From Leptasterias polaris (lineage: Eukaryota > Echinodermata > Asteroidea > Forcipulatida > Asteriidae): a stretch of 64,000 nt of DNA. Of this stretch, positions 1 through 12,973 are shown in pieces. Positions within the stretch are counted from its first letter, which is position 1. Each line of letters starts with the position of its first letter. Both the position numbers and the translations under genes were made by a program. The stretch is from positions 124,001-188,000 of the forward strand of contig JAZGTN010000167.1 in NCBI GenBank assembly GCA_037783415.1, read 5' to 3'. The notes under the pieces were generated by a model. That model saw nothing but the letters and a program-made list of their open reading frames with translations, did no database searches and was not told where the DNA came from.

Positions 1-615
1 GTAATCAGCAGAAAGGAGATACTCCCTCTGGGCCCTCATCATGGCTGATCAAGAGGAGCAGACGCCTCTATCTGCAGCCATCTATGTCGGATTCCCTGCT
101 CGCTTGTATGATTACCGCAGCCGCCGAGTCCCATGGGACCAGTCTATTTTGCCGCCTCCAATGGCAGCCATCTTTGTATGACTTCCTGCATGCTCATGCA
201 ATTAATGAACTGCTTGTTCTCAAGGGACCAGTCTATTACTCTGCATCAATCGGCAGCCATCTTTGTATGACTCCCTGCATGCTTATGCAATTAATGAACT
301 GCTGGTTCTCAAGGGACCAGTCTATTACTCTGCATCCATCGGCAGCCATCTTTGTATGACTCCCTGCATGCTTATGCAATTAATGAATTGCTGGTTCTCA
401 ATGGACCAGTCTATTACTCTGCATCAATCGGCAGCCATCTTTGTATGACTCCCTGCATGCTTATGCAATTAATAAACTGCTGGTTCTCAAGGGACCAGTC
501 TATTTCTCTGCCTTTATTGGCAGCCATCTTTGAATGAGCCCCTTCTGTTCCTATGCGATTAATAAGCTGATGATTCTCCAGGGACCAATCTATTTTTCTG
601 CCTCCATCGGCATCA
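1..615. repeat. 89-bp tandem array at window edge
   Basis: GGCAGCCATCTTTGTATGAC recurs, exactly or nearly, at about 74, 163, 252, 341, 430 and 519, giving an 89-bp period with TGCATGCTTATGCAATTAAT inside. The outer copies are more diverged and the array may start outside the window. The overlapping open frames are by-products of the repeat. Confidence 0.9.
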
Positions 616-1870
616 ACAAGGGACTATGAATTAAAAGCCGTCATAAAAACTACACTCCCATTTGGTCTAAAGAAGGTTATGCTGATTGGTCGTCAATCAA
701 GAATGACTTATTATCACACATATTGTAAATTTGCAAATATTGAGGAGCAAATAGTTTTGTCTACAGCAAAAATTAACATGTGTACTGTGTATGACTTGTG
801 ATTTGTTACTGCCTAGCCGAACAAAAAAGTGCTGAGCAAAATTGTGTGCTTGGGTTTATCGATGAACTCTCAAAGGGGCCCTCAGTTGAAACACCTCCCC
901 ATGAAGTACAAACAGTTCAGTTCATGCTTGAAAATAAATCCATTAGAACAAATATCTGACGCAATGAATTAATTAACCATAATCTCTTCAGCTATAACGC
1001 CCTAATCTCCCATAAAAAAACCAAACAACAGCAGGGCAAACAAGCCGTTTTATCATTCAATTATGCTTTGAGGCTTTCGGCAAGAGATCTCACAGATGGC
1101 TGGTTAGGAATGAATCTATGCATTCGTTAGCCACACAACATTATTGTTCCGTCATCGCAAAAACATTGTGTCAATACAAGATGGCGGCAACTTGAGCTAA
1201 TAGGAGATTTTAAGACGGCAGATGGACTAAACCTACAGGGTAAATTTCCGACTTTCACAATTACAACTCTGATCTTGGGAACACTCAAGAATAATTTGTT
1301 TAACCTTACACAAGTCTGATGCCACCAAAGAATTTTGCAAGTCTCCCTGTTAACTTGTGCAGGAGAAAAAATATGTCAATATCTCTAAATAATACCAATG
1401 GATTTATCGCCAACTCTACAAAGTACTAGCTACTTCTAGGAATAACAAAAAGTTATGCTACGTCTAGTAAAAACCAAAACTATTTCGTTTCTTTTTTAAA
1501 TAGCACTTTGAATGAATACACTGATATTGTTTATAAAAACTGGCTACAACTTTTTATCGGAAATATGAATAATCTTTGGCTTCACTCAAATCACGACCTG
1601 ATAAGAATCTCCTTTTCAGTAATTTTTTTCACTCTCCTTTTCAGTAATTTTTTTCAATACAGGAATTGGTAACTGCACAATTACAGAGTGCTTAAATGTT
1701 CAGATAAAATTCATTAACACACAGAGCTATAGTATAAATGTTAAATACATAACTGTTTGATAACTATTATTATTGGAGCTAATAGGTTCAGGTAGTTTTT
1801 CCATACATGTAGTTTAGGGTTTATGTTTTATGCAGTCAAAGCTGGATAAACTGGCCAATTAAAGAACCAG
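616..1870. other. Intergenic, nothing recognised
   Basis: AT-rich single-copy-looking DNA downstream of MYO6. No supported gene, SINE head or tandem array was seen. Confidence 0.5.
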
Positions 1871-1872
1871 AG

Positions 1873-2330
1873 AAAAATGGCCGCCATGGACAGGTGGCCA
1901 TTATGGACATATGGCCATTCTATCAAGCATACATGTACATACATGTGTAACTTTCTCCTGGTGGCCAGATAAGGCAGGTGGCCACTCAATCCAGGTGGCC
2001 AAAAAGGGGAAAGTGTCAAATTTCTTGATGTGGCCAGATAGTGCTGGTGGCCACTTTTTCTATGTGGCCACTTTCTCCCTGTGGCCAGATAGGGCAGGTG
2101 GCCACTTAATCCAGGTGGCCAAAAGGGGAGAAGGAGGCCACCTTATCCAGATGGCCAAAAAGAGGAAGGTGGCCACTTCCTTGAGGTGGCCAGGCCAAAA
2201 AGGAGGCCACTTTCTAAATATGGCCAGATAGGGAAGGTGGCCACTTAATCCAGGTGGTCAAAAAGGGGAAGGTGGCCACTTAATCCAGGTAGCCAAAAAG
2301 GGGCAGGTGGCCACTATATCCAGATGACCA
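1873..2330. repeat. Degenerate GGTGGCCACTTAATCCA minisatellite
   Basis: Alternating GGTGGCCACTTAATCCAGG and TGGCCAAAAAGGGGAAGG blocks of roughly 17-20 bp recur about a dozen times with variants. The core TGGCCA is palindromic. Open frames across it are repeat artefacts. Confidence 0.85.
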
Positions 2331-2331
2331 G

Positions 2332-3521
2332 AGTGACATCTTTGACTGTGCTAGTTTCTATCTGAGGTGGACATGGTGTGAGTGAGAGCCTAACTGGAGA
2401 ATGACACTTAAAGTACAAGATTGGTTTTATTTAGAATGTTTCTTTCCGAGGACTTGATTTATTTTTTTTGACGTTTGGAACCTAAAATGCCCATTTTTTT
2501 TTGCTTTTGGGAAATTCTGTATTAGAAAAAAATAAATAAGTCTTTCTCACCAAACAAAATGTATCTTGCTGATTTGTGCTGCCTTGGTACATCCCAAAGT
2601 CAATAAGATTTCTTGATAACATTCGTGATAACATGTATATTATTGGTTGTACATGTACGATGATATTTTTTGAGTATATAAAAAAAAGATCGGACATGTA
2701 CGATAATGGCACTTTCGGAATACATAAAATAGATCGTACCTTGGCACTGAAAGAGCTTAGAATTAAAGCTTTATAAGAGTTAGACACTACTGGAATTATT
2801 AACCCTGGGCTATCAAATTCTTTGCTGCCTCGCGAGTCGCCTGCAAAAGGACGGTGCAGGCCTCAAATTAAAAGCAGGATGTAATTATCCACAAGTTAAT
2901 GACCATAAAAAGTTACTTGGTAAAGAGCACTGGAGAGCTGTTGATATTATAAAACATTGTTAGAAACGACACCCTTTGAAGTAACGTAGTTTTAGAGAAT
3001 GAGTTTTTCAAACCAAAATTTGAATCTGAGAGAGGCTTCAGACATGAACTTTTCATTAGAAGACTTGTCAGCAAATATATATTTTTTCACTGCAGTAGGC
3101 CAAGACGCCCGAGTTGAATTTATCCTTTAATTTCGAAATTTCTGCCACTCGAACTTATCTTCATCGACTACAGATAGTTCCCTCTGAATGTCACAGTGTC
3201 AAGTCGACCATCTTTACGGACAAATCAATCTTTTTTTAAACGCACACATTTTTTAAATACCACATGCGGCATGCAGGAGTCTTATCAAATTCCCTGCATG
3301 ATTGGTCGGTGAACCACTTGGCTGTGTAGAAAAGTTTGACAAAGTTTGCCTGTAAAGATGGTGTCTATCATGAACTATCTATTTTTCATTCCTGCATTCC
3401 TGTTACATATAACTATGAGTTGAAAATTACTCTACACGAAGCCACACCTCTGTAATTCTAATACCTATCTGTGGTTAGTGTTTACCTACTTCTGGCTGGG
3501 TGATGATGAGGAGTCTCCATT
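2332..3521 (-). other. MYO6 3' UTR and downstream flank
   Basis: Sequence immediately 3' of the stop codon on the sense strand. No coding exon, SINE or array was recognised. The transcript end was not determined. Confidence 0.4.
2426..2463 (-). promoter_or_regulatory. Candidate MYO6 polyadenylation signals
   Basis: Two AATAAA hexamers read on the minus strand (2426-2431 and 2458-2463), about 1.1 kb past the stop codon. This is position-based only; nearer non-canonical signals may be used. Confidence 0.25.
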
Positions 3522-3712
3522 CTACATGCCTAGCAGTGCAGTGGCGTAGGTCTTGCGCGCTTGGCCTTTGCGTATAGCCTCCGCCAGGAGCTCTCGGCCG
3601 TTGTGACGGTTCCACTCCTCCTCGAACTCCCGTTCCAGGACCTCTGCCCCGGGTTTGCGCGACAAGCCGGTCTGCTCCAAACTCATCTCGCACATGCTTA
3701 GATCGTCTTTAC
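3522..3712 (-). CDS. MYO6: MYO6 coding exon 27 (C-terminus, stop)
   Basis: 191 coding nt, residues 1203-1265, stop TAG at 3522-3524. It encodes [20 protein letters not shown] and ends [12 protein letters not shown], matching the class VI C-terminus. The acceptor is TTTTTTGCGCAG|GTAAAG. The 3' UTR runs below 3522. Confidence 0.95.
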
Positions 3713-6700
3713 CTGCGCAAAAAAATACCGTACAGTAATAATAATAATAAACTTTATTTCTAAAGCGCACATCTCCTGTGCTCATGGCGCTTTACAAATA
3801 TACCAATAGGCCAAAATTAGAAATAAAATGAACAAGCAATTTACAATACTATTCTTACACAAAATTAGTATAGACAAATGGCACTAGACAAAAGAAAATA
3901 GTACTAACCTTTTATGAAAAATACAAATGAATAAAAGATAAACATTTTACAAGGAAATCAAAAAGCAATTGAGAAAATACTTAAATAGGTGGGTCTTAAG
4001 ACCCCGTTAAAAACTGACCGTGGAGTTTGATTTTCAAAAATTCAATAAGCTCTAGATCAAAGATAAATATAGACAGATGGCACTGGATAAAATTTACAAA
4101 CATACAGCACTTATAAATAACTACTAGTCTTCAAGATATTGAGAAAGCTCACATACTTAAAAATGAAACGGGAAAGTTTTGCATGTTGGGGAGGAGAGGG
4201 GGGGGGGATTTGAAAAGAATTTCACACTAAGAAAACTGAGGATTAAAGATAATGATTATTTAATATCCAACAGCTGTTTGGGGATTAACTTGGCCAGCCC
4301 AGGGGATTACTTCGCCTATAAATGTTTAATCTCCCGAGATGGATATATGCATTCCAACATCTTTAGGGGTAGTCTCGGACAAGCTTTTAGCCAGGATTTG
4401 AAAATAGGGTGTCCAAATTTGACTGGATTGAAAAACAGGGCGTCCAAATTGTTGGGGTAAATTTTCAGCAAGCATGTACCACAGAACTATTATTGCATTT
4501 ACTCTGTACTCCACGTATGCTTTGGGTCTGGGCCGATTAAAGGGTTTAAAAAAAAGAAATCAGCACCGTACAGCCCTAAGAATCGTAGTATTTCGCGCAG
4601 TGTTATTATTATTTTTAAAGTTTGGGCGGGGTCACGACTTTTTCATATTGATTTCCCCCGTACAAGAGTCGAGTTGCGGTATTCTATTTCTATAGCCTGC
4701 GAATTATATACGAAATGTACATGTACATGTACATTTACAGTGTACCACTACGAGGGATTGAGGGAGGTGAGCATTTAAGAAGTACTGTCCTTCAATATTA
4801 CTGTGTGTGCAGTGAGCATTCTTTATTAAACCTGCATTACCCATACTCATGGTGGGAGGTTCACACATTACAAACAGACACGCACGTTTTGACTCATACA
4901 CTGCGCATGTGCGATGTTCTGCAACATTAATATGCGCTGAAAGGTTGGCGCCGGCAGCCAGAAAAGAGCGGGAATGACGTGCCTACACTTGGTTCCAAGT
5001 CTGTGCTCCTGGTTTTTAGTCTACCTGCATTGCCTGAAATAGCGCCCTCTTGTGGATTAACCTCCGTCTTTAACCTACGAGTTAGAGCGCGTGATAGCCA
5101 ATCTGCGGGGGGATTTTGTGTGGCTGATGCAGAAAAATAACCCTTATCTCAGACTTGAAATCAAGTCTACAACACGTGTGTCTCGAGTGCTGCCGATCTA
5201 TCACACACAACCCTGGTAGGTACACGACATGTACATGTACATACACAACGCTTTTTACGTCGACATACATGTACTGTACTTTGTAAACTTGTCTACTGCG
5301 TGGCGTTTCACCCTATAGTTTCTAAAGCCTTTGCGGTTGTTCAAGCCTTCCCACTAGTCGGGGGCACTGTCTGATGTTAAATTTGATCCCTTTGTCGGTA
5401 AAAAATGAATGGGCGATCAGTATATTTAAGATAAATTGGTTGTATCTTGCATAAAATTACCTTCACTGCAGCTGGCAGGTAGTAATAGTTTTGGATTTGC
5501 GTTCGTTTTGCTTACAATTTCAGGTATTCGGATGTAATTTTTTTAAATTATGTACAAAAAACAGGGCGTCTTCAAGGGCGTCCGACAGTTTTTCGGGGCG
5601 TCCAAAAATAAAATAGGGCGTCCAAAAGACGCCCCGACGTATCGCTGGCTAATAGCTTGGTCTCGGAATGCTCTTCTGAAGTCAGAGGGCCTGTACAAAA
5701 TCTTTAAGATCTGCCGTAACAATTTCTTCACAAACTATGAACATGGATATGAGGGCCCCCACTGTGCAGCCACAGTTATATTATAAATCCTTAGGCTGTC
5801 CTCAACACAAGCTAAAGAAACGTACAACAATGACACTTTGGAAATGCTTCATATTTTATGCTTCATATTTGGAAATGCTTCATATTTGTAGCACATTGCG
5901 TGTCGTGGCCGAGCGGATAAGAGCACCGGACTCAAGCTCTGGTGTTTCTGTTCAGCAGAGTGTGGGTTCGAGTCCCGGTCGTGACACTTGTGTCCTTATT
6001 AAGCAAGACACTTAACCATTATTGCTTCGTCCTTCGGATGGGACGTAAAGCCGTTGGTCCCGTGTGTTGTGTAATGCACGTAAAAGAACCCAGTGCACTT
6101 ATCGAAAAGAGAAGGGGTTTGCCCCGGTGTTCCTGGTTTGATTGGCTGCATATTGCGCCACAGCACCTTGTAAACCATTACATGGTGCTATGTAAAGAAA
6201 TAGGTCTCAAAATTCAAAAAGTAGCTCTACATATATACCTTGCAGGAAAATACTGACTGTTGAAGCGCCTTCAGCGTCACTGAGTGACGGATATGAGCGC
6301 TATATAAGAAGCCACTATTATTATTATTAATATGTACCCATTACAATAAGCAAAGAAGTAGTGTTTATTAGCAGTTTTTACCAGACAACGTACTATATTG
6401 GTAGTAGTAGTAGTATAGAGTGAGCCCAGGGCTCGAATTTGGGGAGAAAATCCACAAGACTACAGGGCTTGTAGCTCAAAATCTTTACTAGACCAGATTT
6501 TTTTTTTACAAGACCAGATTCAAAATGTGAAAATAAAAACTTGCTGCCACAGTTTAACATGCATTTGACTGCTTTTATATGAACCCGAACTGAGACAAGT
6601 AAGAGAAGAGTATACTTGATTACTCATAGAATTGAAAGATAATTTATCAGACCCAAAGTCAACAATTGAACATAATTTATTTCTGTTATTCAATTGAAAA

Positions 6701-9700
6701 ACACAAGATCATCGGACTTGTTAGGTCATAAGTTTTACTGGCCCAACACTAAAATTACTGGCCTCGGGGCCCGTGGTCCAGTGTAAAATTCGAGCCCTGG
6801 AGCCCTCTAGTGTTTAGCAAGGTTTGAAGGATCTCTACTACTGGCTAAACGTCTCACCTGCAATGAGAAGGAGTGGATCCCGATCAGCGTGGATCTCCAT
6901 CTGTCTAGCGATCCACTGTCCGTCAAAGTGAGCGTACCAGACGCTGCGCTGACGTACGTCGGCGTTTGTAGCCGAGGGGCGGCTGAATGCCACCTTGAAG
7001 TAGCGTTGCATGTTGTTGGTCGTTGCTTTGGCCGGAGCAGGAGGGGCCGGAATCAAGGGTACTTGCATATCTAGGGGGTAAAAATGTATACAGTGATTAT
7101 CACAAATTGGTTTAAAAGGTTAAAACAAAACACTTTTTTGTTATCCTTGATTATCAGTTATATTAAAGCACATGTACAACATTGGTATTTTTTGAAGACC
7201 AGTTAAACCGCACTTTATGTGAACATAAACATGAAATAACAAACCTGAGAAAGGTTCAGCTAAATCGGTCTTCAACGTCATGAGAAAACAGTGAAAAACC
7301 CGTTTTCAAACATCAGGTTTTGGACACACGCGGCAAAAAGCAAGTTCGAGTGCGCACATTTAGTCGACCTGTGGTTGACCACTGAATAGCAATGTACATG
7401 CACAGTGATATCCCCATGCGAACGACTCGTTTGGAAGTCCTAGTCAACTATCGGTACGGTATTCAACATTTCCATTGCCTTCTTCCACCTTTTTGCTATA
7501 GTGTCACTGGTTCCCTTCTTTGAATGAGGCTATCGGGATCAGGGAAGCAACCATGGTCCTGAGGCTGGTTCCAAATGGTCGACCACAGTAGTCAACCAAT
7601 GTAAGCGTGGAATTCCCTGCTTCCGTAAGCGCTGATTCTTTGCTTACGATAAGCAGAGCCATGAAATTGGGCACAGATCCCCCCCCCGAGTTGACTGCCG
7701 ATTGATTCTGGAGGGTTCTCCTAGCTGGGTTTCATTTGGGTTTTTTCTACTTACTAGTTTGCATGAGGGCCTCTGGTGCTCGTTCTTCCTTGGCAGCGTT
7801 CTGTTTCTTGTGCTTGGTCTTCCAGGCGTGGTATACCTTCAGACGACGGTGAAACTCCTCCTTACAGGCGGCCAGTAGATCAACATCTAAGCAACAAAGA
7901 GTATCGGTATTATTATCGTTGAGTCAGTGCAACACGGTCTTATCTTGTACACTGGTAAACCAACAATTTGCTCCATGCAACAAGATCGTTACTCAGTGGG
8001 ATCAAAAGGTTGTTTTCTTGCACACTTGTGTAAACATACAATTTGCTCAATGCAACAAAGTCATATCTCACTGGTCTTGTTCTTACATCCATGAGTTTCA
8101 GGCATGAAATTTTGTCCTTGCAAAAAAGAAGAAAATTTTTGTTGAGCACAAGGGCTTACCTACTTGTTCATATGGTGCAGGGTTTCATAGACTTTGTGCA
8201 GTTTTTCGTAAACAAGCGAACATTTCCGTGGAACTGTGCTTTGAAGACCATGCTGTCGAGCATACCAGCGGCTCATTGCTCCGTACACAGTTTTAGGTCG
8301 CGCACCAGCGATGGTGGTTATTGCAATTCGGGCAGAAAACCTTTTTCTCCCCGAGCATGCACAGACACGTAAAGTCTTTGGTCAAGGCGTTTCAAACAGG
8401 TGTTGTGATCTCTTGCGTAATGCATTGGGATATTTCACCAATAGAGAGCTTTTACTCTCATGGTATCGCATTGTTTTGAAACGGCCTCTAGCGTTCAATC
8501 TTTTCTGCCTTTATTGTTGCACACAAAGGAACGAGATCAAAGACTACAAACCTGAAAATTGGAAACGACGTGACTGCGTGCGTGGTAATTCGCGTGCGTT
8601 GTGTATATTGTGATCGCAATGGTCTGTGTTTTGAGAAACTTTCAAGTGATTTTTTCGACGCTTATTGGAACCGTAAAAATTTAAACGTATATCCGGATAT
8701 ATTTAGTATGCATCTTACAATTTTACTAAAGGCACCGATGGCAGTTTGATAAAAAGGGCACGGCAATGTATTGCCGTGAATTGTCGGTGATTTCGAGGGC
8801 ATCGCAGCAATGGCAAAGGGCACCGACGGCAATTGCCGTCGGTAATTTCGAGGCCTGCCTTTAAATGCTACAAAAATTTGCTTTTAAGTTTTGATCTGAC
8901 AAATGGCGGTCTGTGATTGCACTTTTCCTTCACCGGTTCCCATACACTTGGAAGTGTGCTTACCTGTGGATGTGTTGATGGTATCTCGTAGCTCAGCATA
9001 CTTCCATTTGGCTAGATCGTAGGTCGGCTGAGGTGCTGCTGCAGCTACTGCGGCTGTCACAACTGAAGCGAAGTCCATCCTGGGAAAGCAAGTGGGAACA
9101 AACCATTTATTTTGAAAGATGGCGTATCATTACATGTATATGGTGAAGCTTACAATTGCATTTCTCTAGTTTTTAAACTAACTATAGTCAGCCTCCTTAC
9201 CATGGGCAGCGCGCCGTGTCGATACCTCAGCAGCCACTATATTTATATACATCTGTAAGGTTCTACATAAATAGGTCTCACTATTAAAAATCGTCAAAAA
9301 CTTGTCTTTAAAAATAAAATACAAATCTTGGAGACGCCTGTAAACTAGTTATTTGTATTATTATTGTAACCAGGGTCAAGAGGTAAATCTATGGAAAATA
9401 TAATCGAAGGCAATAGTTGGAGTCGTTCTAGGAGTCCTCTTACCTGACCGGTTCCTCCATAGGGACTACCTGAGACTCGGCCTCCTGGGCCAGACGTAGA
9501 GCCAGCTCATGATCACGACGTTCCTGCTCCAGCTGTGCTTGCCTGCAATCACAGAGAAAGAATAATCAACCCCAGATAGCATCAATCCAGCCACCACTTT
9601 CTCTGTACATTTTGGAGCTCCTAGTCAGGTCAGTTTATTTATGATGAAGTATGTCTATTCCAAAACAAAATTGGCGTTCCAAAGAAATAATCTTAAATTT

Positions 9701-12700
9701 TCGTATCAAACTCTTATCTTTTAATCAACATTCATAAATAACACAGACAGTTTATCCATTCTAATTGATCGAGAGGAGATCACATGCCCATGATTAAACG
9801 TGCAATATACACACAATGAGGAGTGAATAAACATACGCGTGGCGCGCAAGCTTACACAGACACTAATTTACGTGTCACGCAATCAATACATACCGGTACT
9901 CAATGTCAAATCTATTAGTATGTGCACGGGAAAGCTCCATTAAAGAATTTCAGAGTTTGGCCATCAAAACTCGGAAACTATACATCCTTTTGAGTGAGTG
10001 AGTGTGTTCACAGTGTCATTACTTGTGTCATTAAATTTAAAGTATGAGCAGTTAATCTGACTGAGGCAGTTAGCAGCACAACTGGCTTGATCTTGATCCA
10101 ATTCAAAGATTAGGGTCAACTGTAAGGACAAGGAATTACATGGAGATAACAGGTGTGAGTTGGTAAAGACGAAAAGGATGTATTATTCTGGCCTCTTTCT
10201 TTAATGAAGTTTTCCTGTAACGGAGCTCGAGGACGTGACAGGAATTAAAAATTGGCAGAATCTGGAAGTTGAAGGTTCAAGTCCCACTCCAAGTAAGTTT
10301 TTCTTTGTTTAACCCAAACTTGAATATTAAAACTACAATGAAAATGAGCTGCACCTGCGGAGCTCTGCTTGCAGTCTTGCCGTCTCCTCCGCTTGTTTCT
10401 TCTTATCCAGCTCAAACTGCTTTCGCTCTTTCTCCAGCCGCTTCTTCTCCGCCTCAAGCTGCTTCTGGAGAGAAGCCTCCTCTTCCAGACGCTTTCTCTC
10501 CATCTCCACTTTCCTAAATCGGAAAAATTGTTTGTAACAAATAGTGATTGAACTGAGAACTTTTGAGCGGAGAGCAGGGCCGCCAACTCTCCCTGATTCT
10601 GCAGACTGCTCCCTGAAAATAAACCAATCTTTCCATGTTCTGATGAACAAATTTGAAAATCTCCCTGATTATGGAAACTGTCTCCCTGTTATAGTGAATG
10701 TAATTCTAAATATCTCCCCGATTGCTGAACAAAATGCAATGTTATCAGCTCTGGAGAGACTAACACTTTTGAGATCTCGCCGAGACAACATCTCTTAAGA
10801 GCTGACATTTTTCTGACAAGAACTGGCTGTACCAACTTAATGTTCCTGGGCTTCAAGAGTCTGTAAGCTTGCTGTCCTTGTGAACAAAACAGATGAGGGT
10901 TTATACTTTGAAGAAAATTCTTCTTCTTTTTCTTAAATGAAATATGGACAAATTCTACAACACTACTTCCAAATCACCATTAGAACTTGTGTACATTGAT
11001 AACAGCTAAGCTAACATATTTATAATAATAATACAGGGTTCTTAAAAACACTTTAGTCAATATTTCTTTGTTCAACCCAAACAATTTATTCTAGCGTTAC
11101 ATTATTATTACAAAATAAGAAAAAAGAAAAAGCTTGCTGACCTTTTGCGTTCTTCCTCCTCCAGTTTGCGTTTGCAGTTTCTCTCGGCCTCCTCTTCCTT
11201 TCTGAGTCTCTCCTCCTCTTCTCTCTTCTTCCTCTCCCTCTCCATCTCCTCCTGGATGCGTCTCAGCCGCTCCTTCTCTGCCGTCTCCGAGGCTTTCTTC
11301 TGCATCAGCAGCTGGATCTGCCGACGAAGCTTCTCCGCCAGGATCAAGTGGGCGTCCTCAATGTCACGCCTCTTCATCGTGGTGGTCTGAGATAGATAGA
11401 TAGATCCATGAATGGTTTATTACAAAACTTTTAAAATGCAACAACGACGGTTAAAATGCAACAATTTGACATTTAATCCTTGAGAGCGGAAATAACCATG
11501 GGAAAGACACAAATGCAGGAAGGCTCCAGAAGTTACTGGCTCCCCAGTGGGCCAAAAGGTTCAATTTGCAGGGGGCGGGGGGGTGGTGCTAAAAACATAG
11601 AAACTATCACTGGCTGAGATGGATGTATAGATATATCCATGAAAGGTTGGTTACAAAACTGTCATCGCATCACAACCGGTAAATTGCAAAAAAATTGACA
11701 TTTAAAAGTGAAAATTTTTCAGAAGGGCAGGACACAGGAACAAGATATTACACAAACAGACAAACAAACACCAAACAAACATGCCTATTTACTTACTAAT
11801 AACTAAACAAGGATAACAAATTGTTAAAAATTGTTAAGCCCAACTCCTTTACATAGCACCATGCACAGTTTTACATGGTGCTGTGGCGCAATATGCAGCC
11901 AATCAAACCAGGAACACCGGGGCGAACCCCTTCTCTTTACGATAAGTGCACTGGGTTCTTTTTCGTGCATTACACAACACACAGGACCAACGGCTTTACG
12001 TCCCATCCAAGGTGTCTTGCTGAAGGACACAAGTGTCACGACCGGGACTTGAACCCACACCGTGCTGTACAGAAACACCAGTGCTTGAGTCTGGTGCTCT
12101 TATCGGCTCAGCCAAGTCAGCCTGTTGTTGGCTTGCTCAATTTGTTGTTTACAACTGAGCCATTCTTGAAGGACTCTGGTAGAGTAGTTTCAGGAGTCAA
12201 TCTCCAGGAAAGCTCCACACTGTATTGACCCCTTGCACAACTAAGAACGCACCTCTGCACAATGCGCGTCTACCATTTCCACCATTTGGGGAGTCAATTC
12301 CTTTGACTACATTTTGACTCCCAAAATAAAAACAAGATAGGCGCATGTACGTGGGCTCCGCGTTCTGCACTAGGATAGGCTTGATTGGTACCAACTGTTC
12401 AACGAGCCTTCTCGGAATGCACAAAAATGAAAGTACAGACACATTTTTCACAACTACCATTTGTTGCAGAGGGTATCTCACCTTAATCTTGTGCATGAGA
12501 TTAGTCAGGCCCTTGGCGACTTCTTCAGCTTGCTTACGAGATCCGACGTCCTCCACTCCCTTGGCTGTAATCAGATAAGATCAACGCATTTTAAACACCT
12601 CCATACACTGGGGACAAACATGTGGCGTCAAAACAGAGTGACTAAATGCCCTGGTACAATTCAATTCAATTCAGTTAATTCTTTATTAGTCCAAAAAAGG

Positions 12701-12917
12701 AAGGCTGTTTCGTTTACATGCAACAAGATAAAAGGGTTGATACAGTGTCGATGTTAACCCCTGCAATACAGACTGGATCTGTCAAAGGATTTATTTTCCT
12801 TCTTGCGCCTAAAGTCAAAAACAATTTCTTTTGTTTCGTTGGGGTTTGAGTTCAAGAACATTGTCCTCACACCATACATTGAGCTCCTGTATAGATTGCC
12901 TGTAATCTGTTTACACT

Positions 12918-12973
<56 letters not shown>

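Noticed and set aside
5899..5990. True tRNA gene at the SINE head
   Set aside because: The A and B boxes are present but the acceptor stem and anticodon arm do not fold as a tRNA, and the sequence continues into a SINE body.
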